A program made the translations under genes and the position numbers. Below, one piece after another: positions 20,796-32,600 of a stretch of DNA of 64,000 nt. The DNA comes from Biomphalaria glabrata (taxonomy: Eukaryota; Mollusca; Gastropoda; Planorbidae): contig NC_074716.1 in assembly GCF_947242115.1 (NCBI RefSeq), forward strand, positions 41,060,639-41,124,638, read 5' to 3'. The notes beneath the pieces were generated by a model. It was not told where the DNA came from and did no database searches. It saw nothing but the letters and a program-made list of their open reading frames with translations. How positions within the stretch are numbered: the stretch's first letter is position 1; the number at the start of each line of letters is the position of its first letter.

Positions 20796-22475
20796 TTACA
20801 TTTTTTTGTTGAGGTCAAGAAGTACCTCAACTACAACAATAGCCAGCTGAATGTAGGAAGATATTACGATGTCAGCAGCTCTGCTTAAAGCATGAAAACA
20901 GGACGTCTTTGAAATATTGTTTGGGAGTTCATAATTGGACAAATAGATTGGCTCCTCCCAGCAGGTCACATGATCACTAAAACCTTCAAAGAAATAGCAC
21001 ACAGTCAGAGTAGTTTCAAATGGTCCCTTTTGTAGCATCTTCTTAAAATACGTAGAGTCGGTAATTTTAGCCGACACAAACATTTTATGTATTAAATCAA
21101 CTTGGAAATCAGGATCCCTACTTTCGGATTTCCGAAAAAGCACATTTTTGTATTTAGCAAAAGTTCGTCCGATGATTGCGATTTTTAATAAAATATTTGG
21201 TGATTGCTTAAATACGTCCATATCTTTCACATAAAAAAATATGGTTGATGATATTATGTAACGCTTCGAGCCAGGATAGAAGGCATAGGAGGGCTTTGAC
21301 GTGGAGACCACATCGTGCCGAAATATAGTTTCAAAAGCACACGCAAAGTATTTCGAGTAAATATCTTCTTCCTCTTTCGACTTGAGCAGAACTTCGCTCC
21401 CAACACCGATTTCAATTCTCTTCACGGTCCAACATTCCCTGTCGTAGCGAAGCACCCGCGGTGGGGCGCATTTCGTGAACTCGCAGCCAACGTCCCTGGA
21501 CAAGGCTGGGTCATCTTCCACACGGCAAGTGACCGACTTCCAGATAAGTTTGTCATGGTTCCCTGGCGCCTCTACGTATTTAATGTCATACTTGTCTTTG
21601 TCGCTGACCTCAAAGGTCAACGAGAACGCGAAGCGGCTCATCTTAAAAGCATAGACTGGCGTAAAAGTCAAGTTTTGGACAATGTTGCATTTAAAACAGT
21701 ATTTGTTTCTGTAGTACGTGTTGTTGTGGGTCACGTAGGATATAAAACTATCACACATGTGCTGAAGCTCCATTTTTATCTTACATTGAGAAATCGCTTC
21801 ATTGAAACACACATTACCCTCTTCTTTGTCAACAAACTCGTAAGGTGGCATATAGACAACAGGGCTCTTCGTTAAATAGTTCAGAATTTCCGAGACTTTG
21901 GTCATAAATTCAGGATGGTCCGAAACGATAAACACTTTCCAGAGAGTGAAATTACTATCCCGAAGCGTATTGCAGTAAAAAGTGTCCATGTCTTTGTAGA
22001 GAATTCCCGTAATGGTGTCTTGGACTGGTCGAGCGGCGAACAGCTCAGCAAGCCGAAAAAGAATAGGCGATCCATTCGATACATTGACACTTACAGACGT
22101 GGCTGAAAGTAATGTTGTAGCTTCCGTTGTTTGGCTTTCTGCGCGAACAGCACTGTCCTCTAATGAACTGTTTGAAAAATTAGCGGGACAGGAAGTTATG
22201 ACGAAATAACCGTACTCTTCGCAAACGATTTCGGACGTCAATTGTCGGGCGTAAAGTATTTGGCCTTCTTCCACAACGTGTGGACAGTGATTGGCCATGT
22301 TTTCACAGCAGTTCTTGTACAGTACACACGTGGCGGCACAGGAACAGGGCATTGAAAATACTTGACCACAGACTCCAAGACACTGATCAGCTATTGGTCT
22401 ATTTGGATCCAAAGAACATGTTGCAAAAGACACGAAACAAACACAAAATAGTACTGTACTAGACTTGACACTCAT
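20796..22475 (-). CDS. secreted somatomedin-B ectodomain protein, possible truncated receptor
   Basis: The 559-residue frame starts with a signal peptide (MSVKSSTVLFCVCFVSFATC). One somatomedin-B-type domain follows at about residues 33-65, with eight cysteines in the expected crowded pattern (CLGVCGQ, CSCAATC, NCC, HC). About 480 residues of extracellular-looking sequence follow, with many N-glycosylation sequons (NFS, NSS, NVS, NGS, NFT, NNT, NLT) and many cysteines. I cannot name the product. The layout recalls the N-terminal half of molluscan orphan adhesion/Methuselah-like receptors, but no seven-helix domain follows; the tail is only a short hydrophobic run (SSYIQLAIVVVEVLLDL). A GAG|GTACTT word at that tail could be a splice donor, so more exons may exist, though none was recognised at lower coordinates. 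Confidence 0.7.
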   Translation of the reverse strand: MSVKSSTVLFCVCFVSFATCSLDPNRPIADQCLGVCGQVFSMPCSCAATCVLYKNCCENMANHCPHVVEEGQILYARQLTSEIVCEEYGYFVITSCPANFSNSSLEDSAVRAESQTTEATTLLSATSVSVNVSNGSPILFRLAELFAARPVQDTITGILYKDMDTFYCNTLRDSNFTLWKVFIVSDHPEFMTKVSEILNYLTKSPVVYMPPYEFVDKEEGNVCFNEAISQCKIKMELQHMCDSFISYVTHNNTYYRNKYCFKCNIVQNLTFTPVYAFKMSRFAFSLTFEVSDKDKYDIKYVEAPGNHDKLIWKSVTCRVEDDPALSRDVGCEFTKCAPPRVLRYDRECWTVKRIEIGVGSEVLLKSKEEEDIYSKYFACAFETIFRHDVVSTSKPSYAFYPGSKRYIISSTIFFYVKDMDVFKQSPNILLKIAIIGRTFAKYKNVLFRKSESRDPDFQVDLIHKMFVSAKITDSTYFKKMLQKGPFETTLTVCYFFEGFSDHVTCWEEPIYLSNYELPNNISKTSCFHALSRAADIVISSYIQLAIVVVEVLLDLNKKM

Positions 22476-22491
22476 AGTTTCTTAGACTACT

Positions 22492-22697
22492 AGTTTCTCA
22501 GTTTCAAAGTCCAGTTCACTACTAAAGCTAGTATTGCTCAGTTTCAAAGTCTTGTTCAGAATTAAAACCAGTATTTCTCAGTTTCAAAGTCTTGTTCAGA
22601 ATTAAAACCAGTATTGCTCAGTTTCAAAGTCTTGTTCAGAATTAAAACCAGTATTTCTCAGTTTCAAAGTCTTGTTCAGAATTAAAAACCAGTATTG
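22492..22697. repeat. 40-bp tandem repeat directly upstream of the somatomedin-B gene
   Basis: About five units read CTCAGTTTCAAAGTCTTGTT then CAGAATTAAAACCAGTATT. The first unit is diverged. The array begins about 17 bp upstream of the ATG, so it should overlap the 5' UTR or promoter. Confidence 0.9.
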
Positions 22698-22699
22698 AA

Positions 22700-23220
22700 C
22701 TTTTTATTTACGCACGTTTTATGTAAAGAAATAATGATTGAATACGTTTATAAATCTCAGTATTTTCCCTTATTTTTTGGAACTGTCAATAAAATGTCTC
22801 ATCAATCAAATATTCAGCTCAATGCTGTGCTAATATATTTCTTTGGAAATAAAACTCGTGTATCCGGAGGGAATCATTCCTCATTGGTTGACGCATTGTG
22901 AAGAAATATATCAACTTCCTAAATGTGATCCTCTTGGACAGAGGTTCTAAACTTGTTGACCCAAGATGGTAGTCTTATATTTTTTTTAAACGTTTCTCAT
23001 GTCGATATTAGTGAGATTAGCTGGCATTTGAACTTTAACTCTACTGAAGTAAAACACTTCCCTAATATTGCATAATTTGATAGCAAACGCGATTCTCTTC
23101 ACGTGTGTCAATGATGCCCGATTTCAGAATGAGACTTGATCCGAAACAAAAGGATGAAACGTTGTTAATACGATCTTATGCGAAACCAGTTGTCATAGAC
23201 CTGAACTATGAGCTATGACG
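22700..23220. other. intergenic, no gene seen
   Basis: AT-rich; no supported frame or repeat end. Confidence 0.4.
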
Positions 23221-23223
23221 CGG

Positions 23224-23760
23224 CAAAAAGCCATGGGCGTAGCCAGGGGAGGGGGGAGGTTTCTGGGTTGAAACGTTCAAAATTCCTCCGAAATGAAATT
23301 TCCCCCAAGGGGGATTTTCTTTGTTTCGCTTAAATTTTTTTTTTTTGTAGTAGGAACATTTTAATTTTAAATCATCCCTTGACCCTGCGTTGCCAATAAA
23401 ATCTTTGGTGTTAACCCCCCCCCTCTTCAAAAAAATAAATAAATAAAGCAAACTTAAAAAGGGGGGGGGGGGGGGAGTTTAACGGAAGCAAACTACAATC
23501 ATCAAATTCCATCAGCGTATCCAAAGGGCGGTTTGAATTTACCCCCTCCCCCCCCCCCCAATTTTCAGGTGGTTTTGAAGTTAAAATAAAAAAGCAAAGC
23601 AAAGCTAAGTCAATGACATAAGAGTAACTGAAAGGTTTTGAGTTCCTCCATCCCCCTTTCTTTTTTCAATAAAAATATTTGAAGGATAACTATTCACCAA
23701 ATTCTATGATCGTAACCAGGGGGGGGGAAAGTTAGCCAAGAGAGGCTTGTGGTTAAAACA
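23224..23760. repeat. C/G-run repeat, likely left end of a CATGGGCGTAGCCAGG element
   Basis: CCATGGGCGTAGCCAGGGGA at 23231-23250 matches the terminus of the element at 47748. Repeated blocks with GGGG runs, AATTTCCCCC and CCAAATTCTATGATCG follow. The right terminus was not found. Confidence 0.45.
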
Positions 23761-24200
23761 CAACAAAAAAAAAACGCCTTACTTTTCCCTAAATAATGTC
23801 AATGACTTGCAATACCCGTGTTTCAAATGTGATTCACACATCAGTGTCTGCCCATAACCACAGTTTTAGGCGTCTATACATTACTAACAATTACTAAGAT
23901 GTAATATAATTAAAGACCAAAACAAAATGTTATCTTTTCCTAACATACCCAGCAGTCCACAACAATTTTTAGCCTGTTTGTTTTACTTGCCAATCATTAC
24001 GAGGATGTCTGGTGGCCAGCACGATGACTAACCTCTAATACCAGTTAGATGCTATTTCAAGATAAGTGGAATAAGAGGCGTCATTTTGATATTTATTTAT
24101 TTATATATTTCATCAACCCATGTCGTAGATGTATTGGTAAAATATCTAGGTTATGAAACCATTTTCCGCCGTAACTCTAGGCTTCGGGGATCGTTGAAAA
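23761..24200. other. intergenic, no gene seen
   Basis: No supported feature apart from a short patch (24002-24050) with GGTGGCCAGCACGATGACTA that resembles the SINE-1 middle. Confidence 0.35.
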
Positions 24201-24202
24201 AT

Positions 24203-24362
24203 GGATGGCTGCCTGGTCTTGCGGTGTGCACGATGGACTGTTCGGACTTCTCGATGGTCCCGGGTTCATACCATGCCTGCTGCCACCCCCTTCGTTCTGC
24301 GGGAGATATGGACCAGGAGGTAAATTACCTTCAAGTCTGAAGGAAGATCCAAAACATGTCAA
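24203..24362 (+). repeat. SINE-2 copy
   Basis: The copy reads GATGGCTGCCTGGTCTTGCG, then CTCGATGGTCCCGGGTTCAT, CTGCGGGAGATATGGACCAG and CTGAAGGAAGATCCAAAACA in order. The GGTCCCGGGTTCATACC segment looks like a B box. Confidence 0.75.
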
Positions 24363-24393
24363 CCAAACAAAAAAGAAACGAAATCAAGAAGAG

Positions 24394-24564
24394 GAGGATA
24401 AGTCGTGAGCAGGAAGAGGATATGTCGTTAGCAGGAAGAGGATATGTCGTGAGCAGGAAGAGGATATGTCGTGAGCAGGAAGAGGATATGTCGTGAGCAG
24501 GAAGAGTATATGTCGTGAGCAGGAAGAGGATATGTCGTGAGCAGGAAGAGGATATGTCATGAGC
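24394..24564. repeat. 22-bp minisatellite (about 8 units)
   Basis: Units read GAGCAGGAAGAGGATATGTC GT. Minor variants are TTAGC for GAGC and GAGTATA for GAGGATA. Units are directly adjacent with no spacers. It abuts the 3' end of the SINE-2 copy. Confidence 0.92.
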
Positions 24565-25003
24565 CAAAAACCAAAGATAAGCTGTACGTAATACATTACG
24601 CCTTGTTCGATATTAAGTTAAGACACGACCAAGACGTAAGCAAAAGTAAGAGCAAGCACGATACGCCCTACGCAACAAGCGGAGAAGCCTTAAACAAGGA
24701 AAAAAAACTGTGGATCACTTATGACTTTCTGTCTTTCTAGTATATTATTCATCACTTCTCAAATAGCTTTAAAGTTTCTTTACTTCAGTAACAAATATCA
24801 GGTTCCAAAAAAAAAATCAATAAATTTAATGTCTTTACATTTATTGGAATCTATTTAATGTTTTGATTATTTTTCCTGATTTTATTTTTAGAAAGATCTC
24901 CTCGGCTGTCCATATGTTCTTCTCATGTATCTCTCTCCTCCTTAGTGATGCGACAATGGATCATCTCATTATTATTAGATAAATGCTAAAAGTTAAAAAT
25001 AAT
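24565..25003. other. intergenic, no gene seen
   Basis: AT-rich; no supported feature. Confidence 0.35.
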
Positions 25004-25012
25004 CTTGTTTGT

Positions 25013-25181
25013 TTGTTTTACATGTTTCGGATGTTCCTTCAGAGTTGAAGATAGTTTACTTCCTAGTTCAAACCTCCCGCAGGACGACGGGGATGGGAGC
25101 GGGCAGGATTTGAACCCTCGATCATCGATAAATTCGAACGACAGTCCAGCGCGCAAACCGCACGACCAGGCAACCATCCGT
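25013..25181 (-). repeat. SINE-2 copy, reverse
   Basis: In reverse complement it reads CGGATGGTTGCCTGGTCGTG, then GCGCGCTGGACTGTCGTTCG, GGTTCAAATCCTGCCCGCTC, CTGCGGGAGGTTTGAACTAG and GGAACATCCGAAACATG. This is the best-preserved head of the family here. Confidence 0.8.
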
Positions 25182-25199
25182 TCTCCATTCTTTTTCTAT

Positions 25200-25440
25200 T
25201 TTGTAAATATTATTATTATTATTAATTGTTATATCAACCGAGGATAAAATAACAACGAACCTCACAGATACCTTCAAGGCCCTAAACTGCCCTAAACATT
25301 TCCAGGAACATTCTCGTTGCCTGTCCGAGGGCGGAAATATTGCAGACCTCCCACATCACCAGAAAATTCCTAAGTGGAAACTGATAAAGGGACTACAATA
25401 AATTTTGTTTCCCTTTAACGACAGCGCCAGAGAATGAATA
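25200..25440 (-). repeat. dispersed repeat G, reverse copy
   Basis: Words such as CGACAGCGCCAGAGAATGA, CATCACCAGAAAATTCCT and TTCCAGGAACATTCTCGTT match, in reverse, the copy at 30945-31200 and partly 31440-31560 and 31975-32110. The family is unclassified. Confidence 0.6.
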
Positions 25441-25480
25441 CTCATTCGTTTCTAACATAATAATATTAATTATAAGGAAG

Positions 25481-26070
25481 CATATCCTAAAACTCAGTTT
25501 TGTTGACCAATGCTGAAACAAAATGTGAAAATGTGGGTGAGTCAATTAAACACATAATGGCAGGATGTTCAGCCTTATTAGAATCTGCCGAACTAGGTCG
25601 CCTAACTAGGTCGCCTAACTAGGTTGACATAACCAAGTTGCAAAATTAATACGCCAACATTTGTCTTTCTACACAATGTGATCAATAAGAATAATGCCCT
25701 TATTACAAATACTAGAGGTTCTCGAGTTTACTGATCCCATATTAGGGCCTATAAAGGGATAGGCCTATTTTGACTGACAAAACGGTGCTTGTATTAACAT
25801 TATCGTTACCAATCCATATTTGAAAATTGATCAAAACCAGAATGCAACATCAAACTCTGTCAAAACATAAATCGTACTGATCAATTATCAGGAAATAGTA
25901 CCACAATATCCATTGGCCTTATACAGTGCAAAAAGGATGTCGGGATTCGAACATCGTAACATTTTATCGCTCGCAGTCTTTCACAATCGAGGATTTCAGA
26001 GTGTAGCATGACATTACCAACTTGACTAGTTTGAAAAGTAATAAAGATTTCAGCTCTATATTGTAATGGT
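25481..26070. other. intergenic, no gene seen
   Basis: It contains a small duplication AACTAGGTCGCC at 25589-25616. No supported gene. Confidence 0.35.
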
Positions 26071-26074
26071 TATA

Positions 26075-26251
26075 GCAGTGTTTCCCTAACTGTGTTCCGC
26101 GGAACCAAAGGTGTTTCACGAACTACTGGAATAATTAATGAGTACTTCACCACGTGAATTAATCTCTCTGAAAAAATAAGCAAAGTGTTCCGCTAAATAC
26201 TCAGAATGTGCGAAGTGTTCTGTTAAGGAAAAAGTTTGGGAAACACCAAAT
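26075..26251. mobile_element. small hAT-type MITE
   Basis: The left end CAGTGTTTCCCTAACTGTG and the right end AAAGTTTGGGAAACACC form imperfect inverted repeats, enclosing GTTCCGCGGAACC and two GTGTTCCGCTAA-like words. No target duplication is left, suggesting age. Confidence 0.6.
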
Positions 26252-26619
26252 TATATTATACATAATAGCATTTTGTACACATCTTTTATAGAAGCATTGA
26301 TTAAAGTTTTTTTTTAAAGTACAATTGTTGAATTTTAAATAGTACAATTCGTCAAAGGACGTGATATAATTTATGACCATGAAAGACCATACATAGTGAA
26401 ACGTTAGCACACTGTCTGTTCTAGTTATGATTCTCGGACACAACACGCTTATTATCAGCAGAACTGACCCACTTTGTCAACCCAGGCCAGGGTCACACAG
26501 GTCGGCACGGGAAGAAAGTCGTGTCATCTTAACTCTACCAGTTGCATATTACTTTGCAGGGAACACACTCAAGCAAAGGATAGAGACGTTGGACTATCCA
26601 AGCCAGACGAGCAGTCAAA

Positions 26620-29600
26620 ATGAGTAGCCAGAAGATTGGTGTCATTGGCAGGTGAGTTCGTTAGTAAAACCCATTGAGCATGTGTCGAATAAGTTGGAAG
26701 GCCTTAACTTTTGTTCAACTCTGTCACGGGGGCTACTTAACCTTACGTTATAAAATGAGTTGGTCTAGGTGAGTAGACTTGAGGAGAGGTCTGACCGACT
26801 TGAGATTCAGATCTGTAAAAAAAAATAATTTGCAAAGGCCCCTTCAGCCTCGAGACCGTGTGAGTTGGCGCACTTTATTTATCCTTATTTGCACATCTCG
26901 AGGGGCGCGGTGGCTGAGTGGTTAAGCGCTTGGCTTCCGAATCTGGGGACCTGGGTTCGAATCTCGGTAAAGACTGATTTTTAATTTCTGTGATTTTGGG
27001 GCGCCCCTGAGTCCACCCAGCTCTAATGGGTACCTGACATAAGTTGGGGAAAGTAAAGGTTGGTCGTTGTGCTGGCTACATGACACCCTGCTCGTTAACC
27101 GTTGGCCAAAGAAACAGATGACCTGAACATCATCTGCCCTATAGATCGCAAGGTCTGAAAGGGGAACTTTACTTATTTGCACATCTCACTAATGAAGAGG
27201 CGAAATTGGAACTTAGAAACAGACTTAAAAAAAAAAGCTATCAAAACATTATTATATTTAAATAAGAAGTTTTTATTTCATTTCTTTAGCATTATAATTT
27301 AAAGAAATAGATATTTCAAGACGTTTGTTTGTAGCACCAGTCTCACTGCCTGGTCACCATCTAGATGTCTTCTTGGTAACCATAGTTCTGGTGTTATTCT
27401 TCTAGTATCCACAAGGGAGAAAGTATAGCAAAGTATGCCATTTCGAATACCACAGGGTCTGCTTCCACAGTGCATACTGTATGGCTCCTGGGGGGGGGAG
27501 GGGATCTGCAGGAAATGAAAAGCTTTATTAGTGGAATTAACAGTTGGAGAAAATAAAAAGCATAGGATAAGCCTACATAGTGGGCAAGCACAAAAGAGGG
27601 GTCCTTGATTTCAGAGGATGAACACACCAGGAGCTGGGAAACGGTTGATGCTGCTGCAGCCTCTTATTCTTTTAACTGCACAAAACAAAGATTCTGTTTA
27701 GCCAGATGAAATCTTGCAAAGGGAAAAGATCATATCTTAAAATATAAAATGCCACAGGTAACTATAGTTGATTTTAATATGTATTTAATTTGCTAGTTTT
27801 CTTGTATTAACATCTCTCTCTTCTCTTGCACCAAGTGGTCTGATTGGACGTAGCTTTACTATGCTCTTTGTGAGCGCGGGCTACAAAGTTGTCGTCTTTG
27901 ACATTGAGCAATCCCAGCTTGAAGCCGCCAAGAAAGACATCTGGAAGCAGCTGGTTGCCCTGGAAAGTCAGGGACTACTTCGAGGGAAGCTGACAAAAGA
28001 GCAGCAGTTCGAGAACATCACGACCACCAGCGACTTAAAAGAGTGCATTCTGGGATCTTTCTTCATTCAAGTGAGTTCATTTACTAGATTCTTCACGCTA
28101 GTTTAACGGTTTTAATTCTGAGACGTGATAAAAATAAGTAAAGTTCCGCTTTCATACCTTGTGGTCTATACGGCAGATGTTTCTGTGGTCTATACGGCAG
28201 ATGTTTCTGTGGTCTATACGGCAGATGTTTCTGTGGTCTATGGTTAACAAGGGTGTCATGTGACCAGTACAACGACCAACTACCTTTACTTATCCCTAAC
28301 TAATGTCAGGTACCTATTAGAGCTGGGTGGACTCAGATGCGCCCAAAGATCCTGAAATTCAAAATCCCAGTCTTCACCAGGTTTTGAACACTGGGCCCCG
28401 GTTCTGAAGCCAAGCGCTTTACCGCTCAGCCACCGCGTCTCCGAGACGTGACAGGATCCGACATTTTACTTGTCTATATGATAGTCCTTACTAAATGAGA
28501 CTGTCTCATCTCCCTTCAATATGTGGGTGTTCATAAACGTATCTGATTTACATTTTATCTTAAAAATAATTTATACTTTTTAGTAGTTGAATTAAGGTTC
28601 TCATGTTTGAATTCAGACGGCGGCTCAGAATTTTTAGCTCGAAATTTAATTCTAGCCGAGTTTGAAAATCGACTCCCAAGACATCTCCCTTTCCTCTCGA
28701 ATGTCTACAAATGTAATTGTACCAGCTCACTTTTAAAATGCGACAGTTGCACGGAAAATTTAAAAATTCTTTTAACAATTATAAAAACAAAAGGTGGAAA
28801 TCCATGCAAGAAGATTGAGAGACTACCTAAGTAAAATAAATATAAAATACACCTATGGTAATAAAGGGGAAGGGTAGTGGTATGTATTGCCTTAGAGAAT
28901 ACAAAAACTTGATAAGACTAGTACAAAAATTCTGCTTTATTCTTCTGCCTCCAATATCAGTATAACTCAAGAATATATTAAAATGGTTCAAACTACGTGA
29001 GTCATGATAGACATTTAAGAAGAAGAGATTGACGTTATGGGTCCCCTCACAGACCCTACAGTTAGGAAAATAAAAAAGCTAGTCTTGGTGACGCGCATGA
29101 TCCAGATGTTAACAAAGTATTTGATTAATAAAACTTAGAATCCTAGTTCCAGATAGTTTTCAAATTATGTGGAGCTAATCATATTTAAAAAACAAGAAAA
29201 GCATTCAAAAATACTTTTTAAATAGACAATACCTCCATTACACAACTTAAAATAAAATAAAATTAAAAAAAAAAATAAAAAATCTTTACTCAAGCCGGGT
29301 ATCAAACTCGTACTTCTGCACCGTCAGCTCGATATCCCAACCACGTTAGCCACTGACATAAAGCTACAATTCTGTAAATGTGCGATTATTTATTATTAAC
29401 TTCATTATTTAGATCTAGATCTAGATATACCTAAACTTCTGGTTTAAAATTAAGATCTATTCTAGATGTAGATCTACTTTTAAGCAAAGCTAAATTAATC
29501 TATCAATCAATTACATAAACTTAATAAACAACTCAGTTATCGGTACACTACGACTGACTACGCTAGTTTTTCTCAGCGATATTGTTAAGTTTCTAGGAGA

Positions 29601-32600
29601 ATCGTTAGAGCTGTTTTTGAAATCGCTGTCAAGGTTCCAGAATTCCCCCTCCCCCCTTCGTGAAGTTGTGACTTGAATAGAGGTATTATAATAAACTGCA
29701 GACGCCGTCATGAAGCTTCGATATAAATGAACTTAATTAATAATATGAATTAGATGAATTAATCTAAAAGCATTTAATATTTATGAAGAAACAAATAAAG
29801 CACTTGTATATTTAATCTCATTTTTCTAATTTTCTTATATTTTAAATGAATAGTTTGTTACAAAAGCTACATTTTCGGAATGTGGAGGACACTGTTCAAG
29901 GCCAAGGATCAGTATGAAATGTAGAGAACACTCTTCAAGGCCGAGGCCCAGTTTGAAATGTAGAGGACATTCTTCAAGTGCGAGGGTCATTGTGAAATGT
30001 AGAGGGCACGCTTTAAGGCCGAGGCTCAGTGTGAAATGTAGAGGATACTCTTCAAGGCCGAGGCTCAGTGTGAATTGTAGAGGATACTCTTCAAGGCCGA
30101 GGCTCAGTGTGAAATGTAGAGGATACTCTTCAAGGCCGAGGCTCAGTGTGAAATGTAGAGGATACTCTTCAAGACCGAGGCTCAGTGCAGCTACAAAGTC
30201 TTGCATTGTAGTAACTCTGTCCCTGCTCAGGCTACAAGATCGTTCGCTCATCTCCATGGTCCTGGCTTCTTACCCTGCCCACTGCCATCCCTCATCGTCC
30301 TGCGGGAAGTTTGGACTAGGAAGTAGATTATCTTCAACTCTGAAGGAACATGTCAAACATTTTGCAAACATGCATGAACCCTGAACCATTAGAACTTTCA
30401 AAATTACTATTTGAACTAATCCTAAGATCCCGAATAATTTGAAAAGAAGTAAAATGTGTGTAAAAATAAAACACTAAAATATTCCTAGCCTATATCAGCT
30501 TATTGTTAGTTGAATTGCTTGTAGACGTACTTAAATACGATTATTGGAATACTGTTTCATGTTGCAGGAATGCGTCCCAGAGATCTTGGAGCTGAAGCGC
30601 AAAGTTTGGAGAGAAGTGGATTCACTAATCGATGCGCAGACGATCATGTCCTCTTCCACCAGTGCGCTCTTGCCGTCTGCTATCTCCGAGGGGCTGAAAC
30701 ACAAGAACCGTTTCATTGTTTCACATCCGGTACAAAACAACAATAGAATATTTCAAAGTTTGTAGGCTATGTCCAACTTGAGTGTTTATTACCAAAAAAA
30801 AAATCCAATGCAGCAAGCTGTATTGATTTGATGGTAGAAGGTATGCATGTGTTTATGCATTGACGGAATCAGGTATTGTTTTTTTTTTTTGTGTTTGTGA
30901 TGAATTGAGCACTGTGATACAAGAGCCATTATTATTATTACTATTTTAGAAACGAACGAGTAGTCATTCTCTGGCACTGCCAGGGTCGAGTTTCGTTAAA
31001 GAGAAACAAAATTCATTGTAGTCCCTTTACCATTGTCTGCTGAGGAATTTTCTGGTGATGTGGCAGGTCTGCAGCAGTACCGCTCTCTGACAGGTAACGA
31101 GAATGTTCCTAGGAATGTCAAGGGTCTTGAAGGTACTTGTGAGGTCAGTTGTAGTTATCCCCCTCGGTTAATATAACAATGGGGTATATTGTTATTTTAG
31201 ATAACTTTCATAAACGCTTAATCTCCAAGCTTAGGTTCCCATATTTTCGTTGTTTTTCCAACTTAGTTTTTCTTAAAAAATTATGAGACAGTACGGCGAT
31301 GTCAATAATGGTATCTGCTTTTTTTCTTTCTTTATAATCAATAATCAGCGATCAGCCCATTAAAATCTACTGTTATTACTATTATTGTTATAAGTAGTTC
31401 TCTTAGTTGTTGTTTATGTTGCAGCACTATGAGTATTTTAAACGTGTTTCAATATCTCTGGCGCTGCCAGGATCGAGATTCGTTAAAAGAAAAACAAAAT
31501 TGATTGTAGTCTCCTCTTGAGAGTGTCTACTGATATGGAAGGTCTGCAGAAGCCCGGGTACGCTATTCTGCATCAAAGTGGCATTCGGGTGGAAACGATC
31601 CCTAGAGGAAGTGGTTAGGCTAAATGAATAGCAAAACAAAACTCCTGTGGGGGTGTAAAGGGGAATTCGAGAGCTTTTCCATTGCACGGTGCGGAGTTGA
31701 AAAAGAGCTTCCACGTCCCTGTCGATAATCCATGCGCCGTTCCTCAAGTGACCGTTACACTAATAAAAGTCCTTCACGGTTAGCTTGGTTAACTATATGT
31801 GTGCTCGGCCTTCGGCCATGTATTCTAGTGACTCCGTGCGCCCCGAGTGTCCGACACATTGAAAATAGCAGTGTTTTATAAAGACATTGACTTGGACTTC
31901 TTACAGACTGAGCTTTTTTTTTTTTCTACCTGGCTTGCAAGCATAAAATTCTAAAAACCTTCGGCTCAACTATTTTGGCTATTAAACCGTCTGCTGAAGT
32001 ACTAACCTCCGGCAGTTAATGAGAATCTTCCTAGGAAAGTTTAGGGTTACGAAGATGTCTACGAGGTCAGCTGTCCCTACCCCACATTATTGAAATAATT
32101 TTAATCAATTTCCACAGTCGTGTAATCACCAAGCTAAGGTTTTCATATATTGTTCCTTTGACATTTTCGTTATTTTTTTTTTGTTTTTTTTTTAAGTTAT
32201 CCGATAGTGGTACTGCAATATCGATGAATAGTGTGGATATTGCGGATTTTTTAATGCTTGTCATAAAGAAGTAGATTAGGTTGATTGAAAACAGTGTACC
32301 AAGACAAAATGTTGTTGGGGATTTTCACCATGAACTAAATGTCAAGGACGCTACGTTGAACTTGACTGTTGCCAACTTAAATAAAAAAAAACTGTGCTAT
32401 AACCTTTTGTTGGATAGCTAGTTTAGTTAGTTGAGTTGCGCACTTTATTAGACCGACAGTGAACGTATATTTTATAGTGACGACATAGACTTTGGGTTTA
32501 GAGATTAGGATAGACTTTTAAAGATCAGTTGCTGCTAGACTTTCAAGGGGTTAACATCATTGTTAGTGACGGACTCGACTGTGGTCCATTCTGTATTAGA

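Noticed and set aside
21315-21875. 186-codon plus-strand frame
   Set aside because: It is the antisense shadow of the somatomedin-B gene.
22492-22697. CRISPR-like array
   Set aside because: Units are directly adjacent with no unique spacers, and this is an animal genome; the same holds for the 22-, 24- and 39-bp arrays.
28560-28834. Overlapping frames of 72 and 75 codons in CRYL1 intron 2
   Set aside because: No conserved motif, no splice sites in register with CRYL1, and both strands are open in the same place.
29835-30384. Two long frames on opposite strands
   Set aside because: They are shadows of the 39-bp intronic minisatellite plus a SINE-2 copy.
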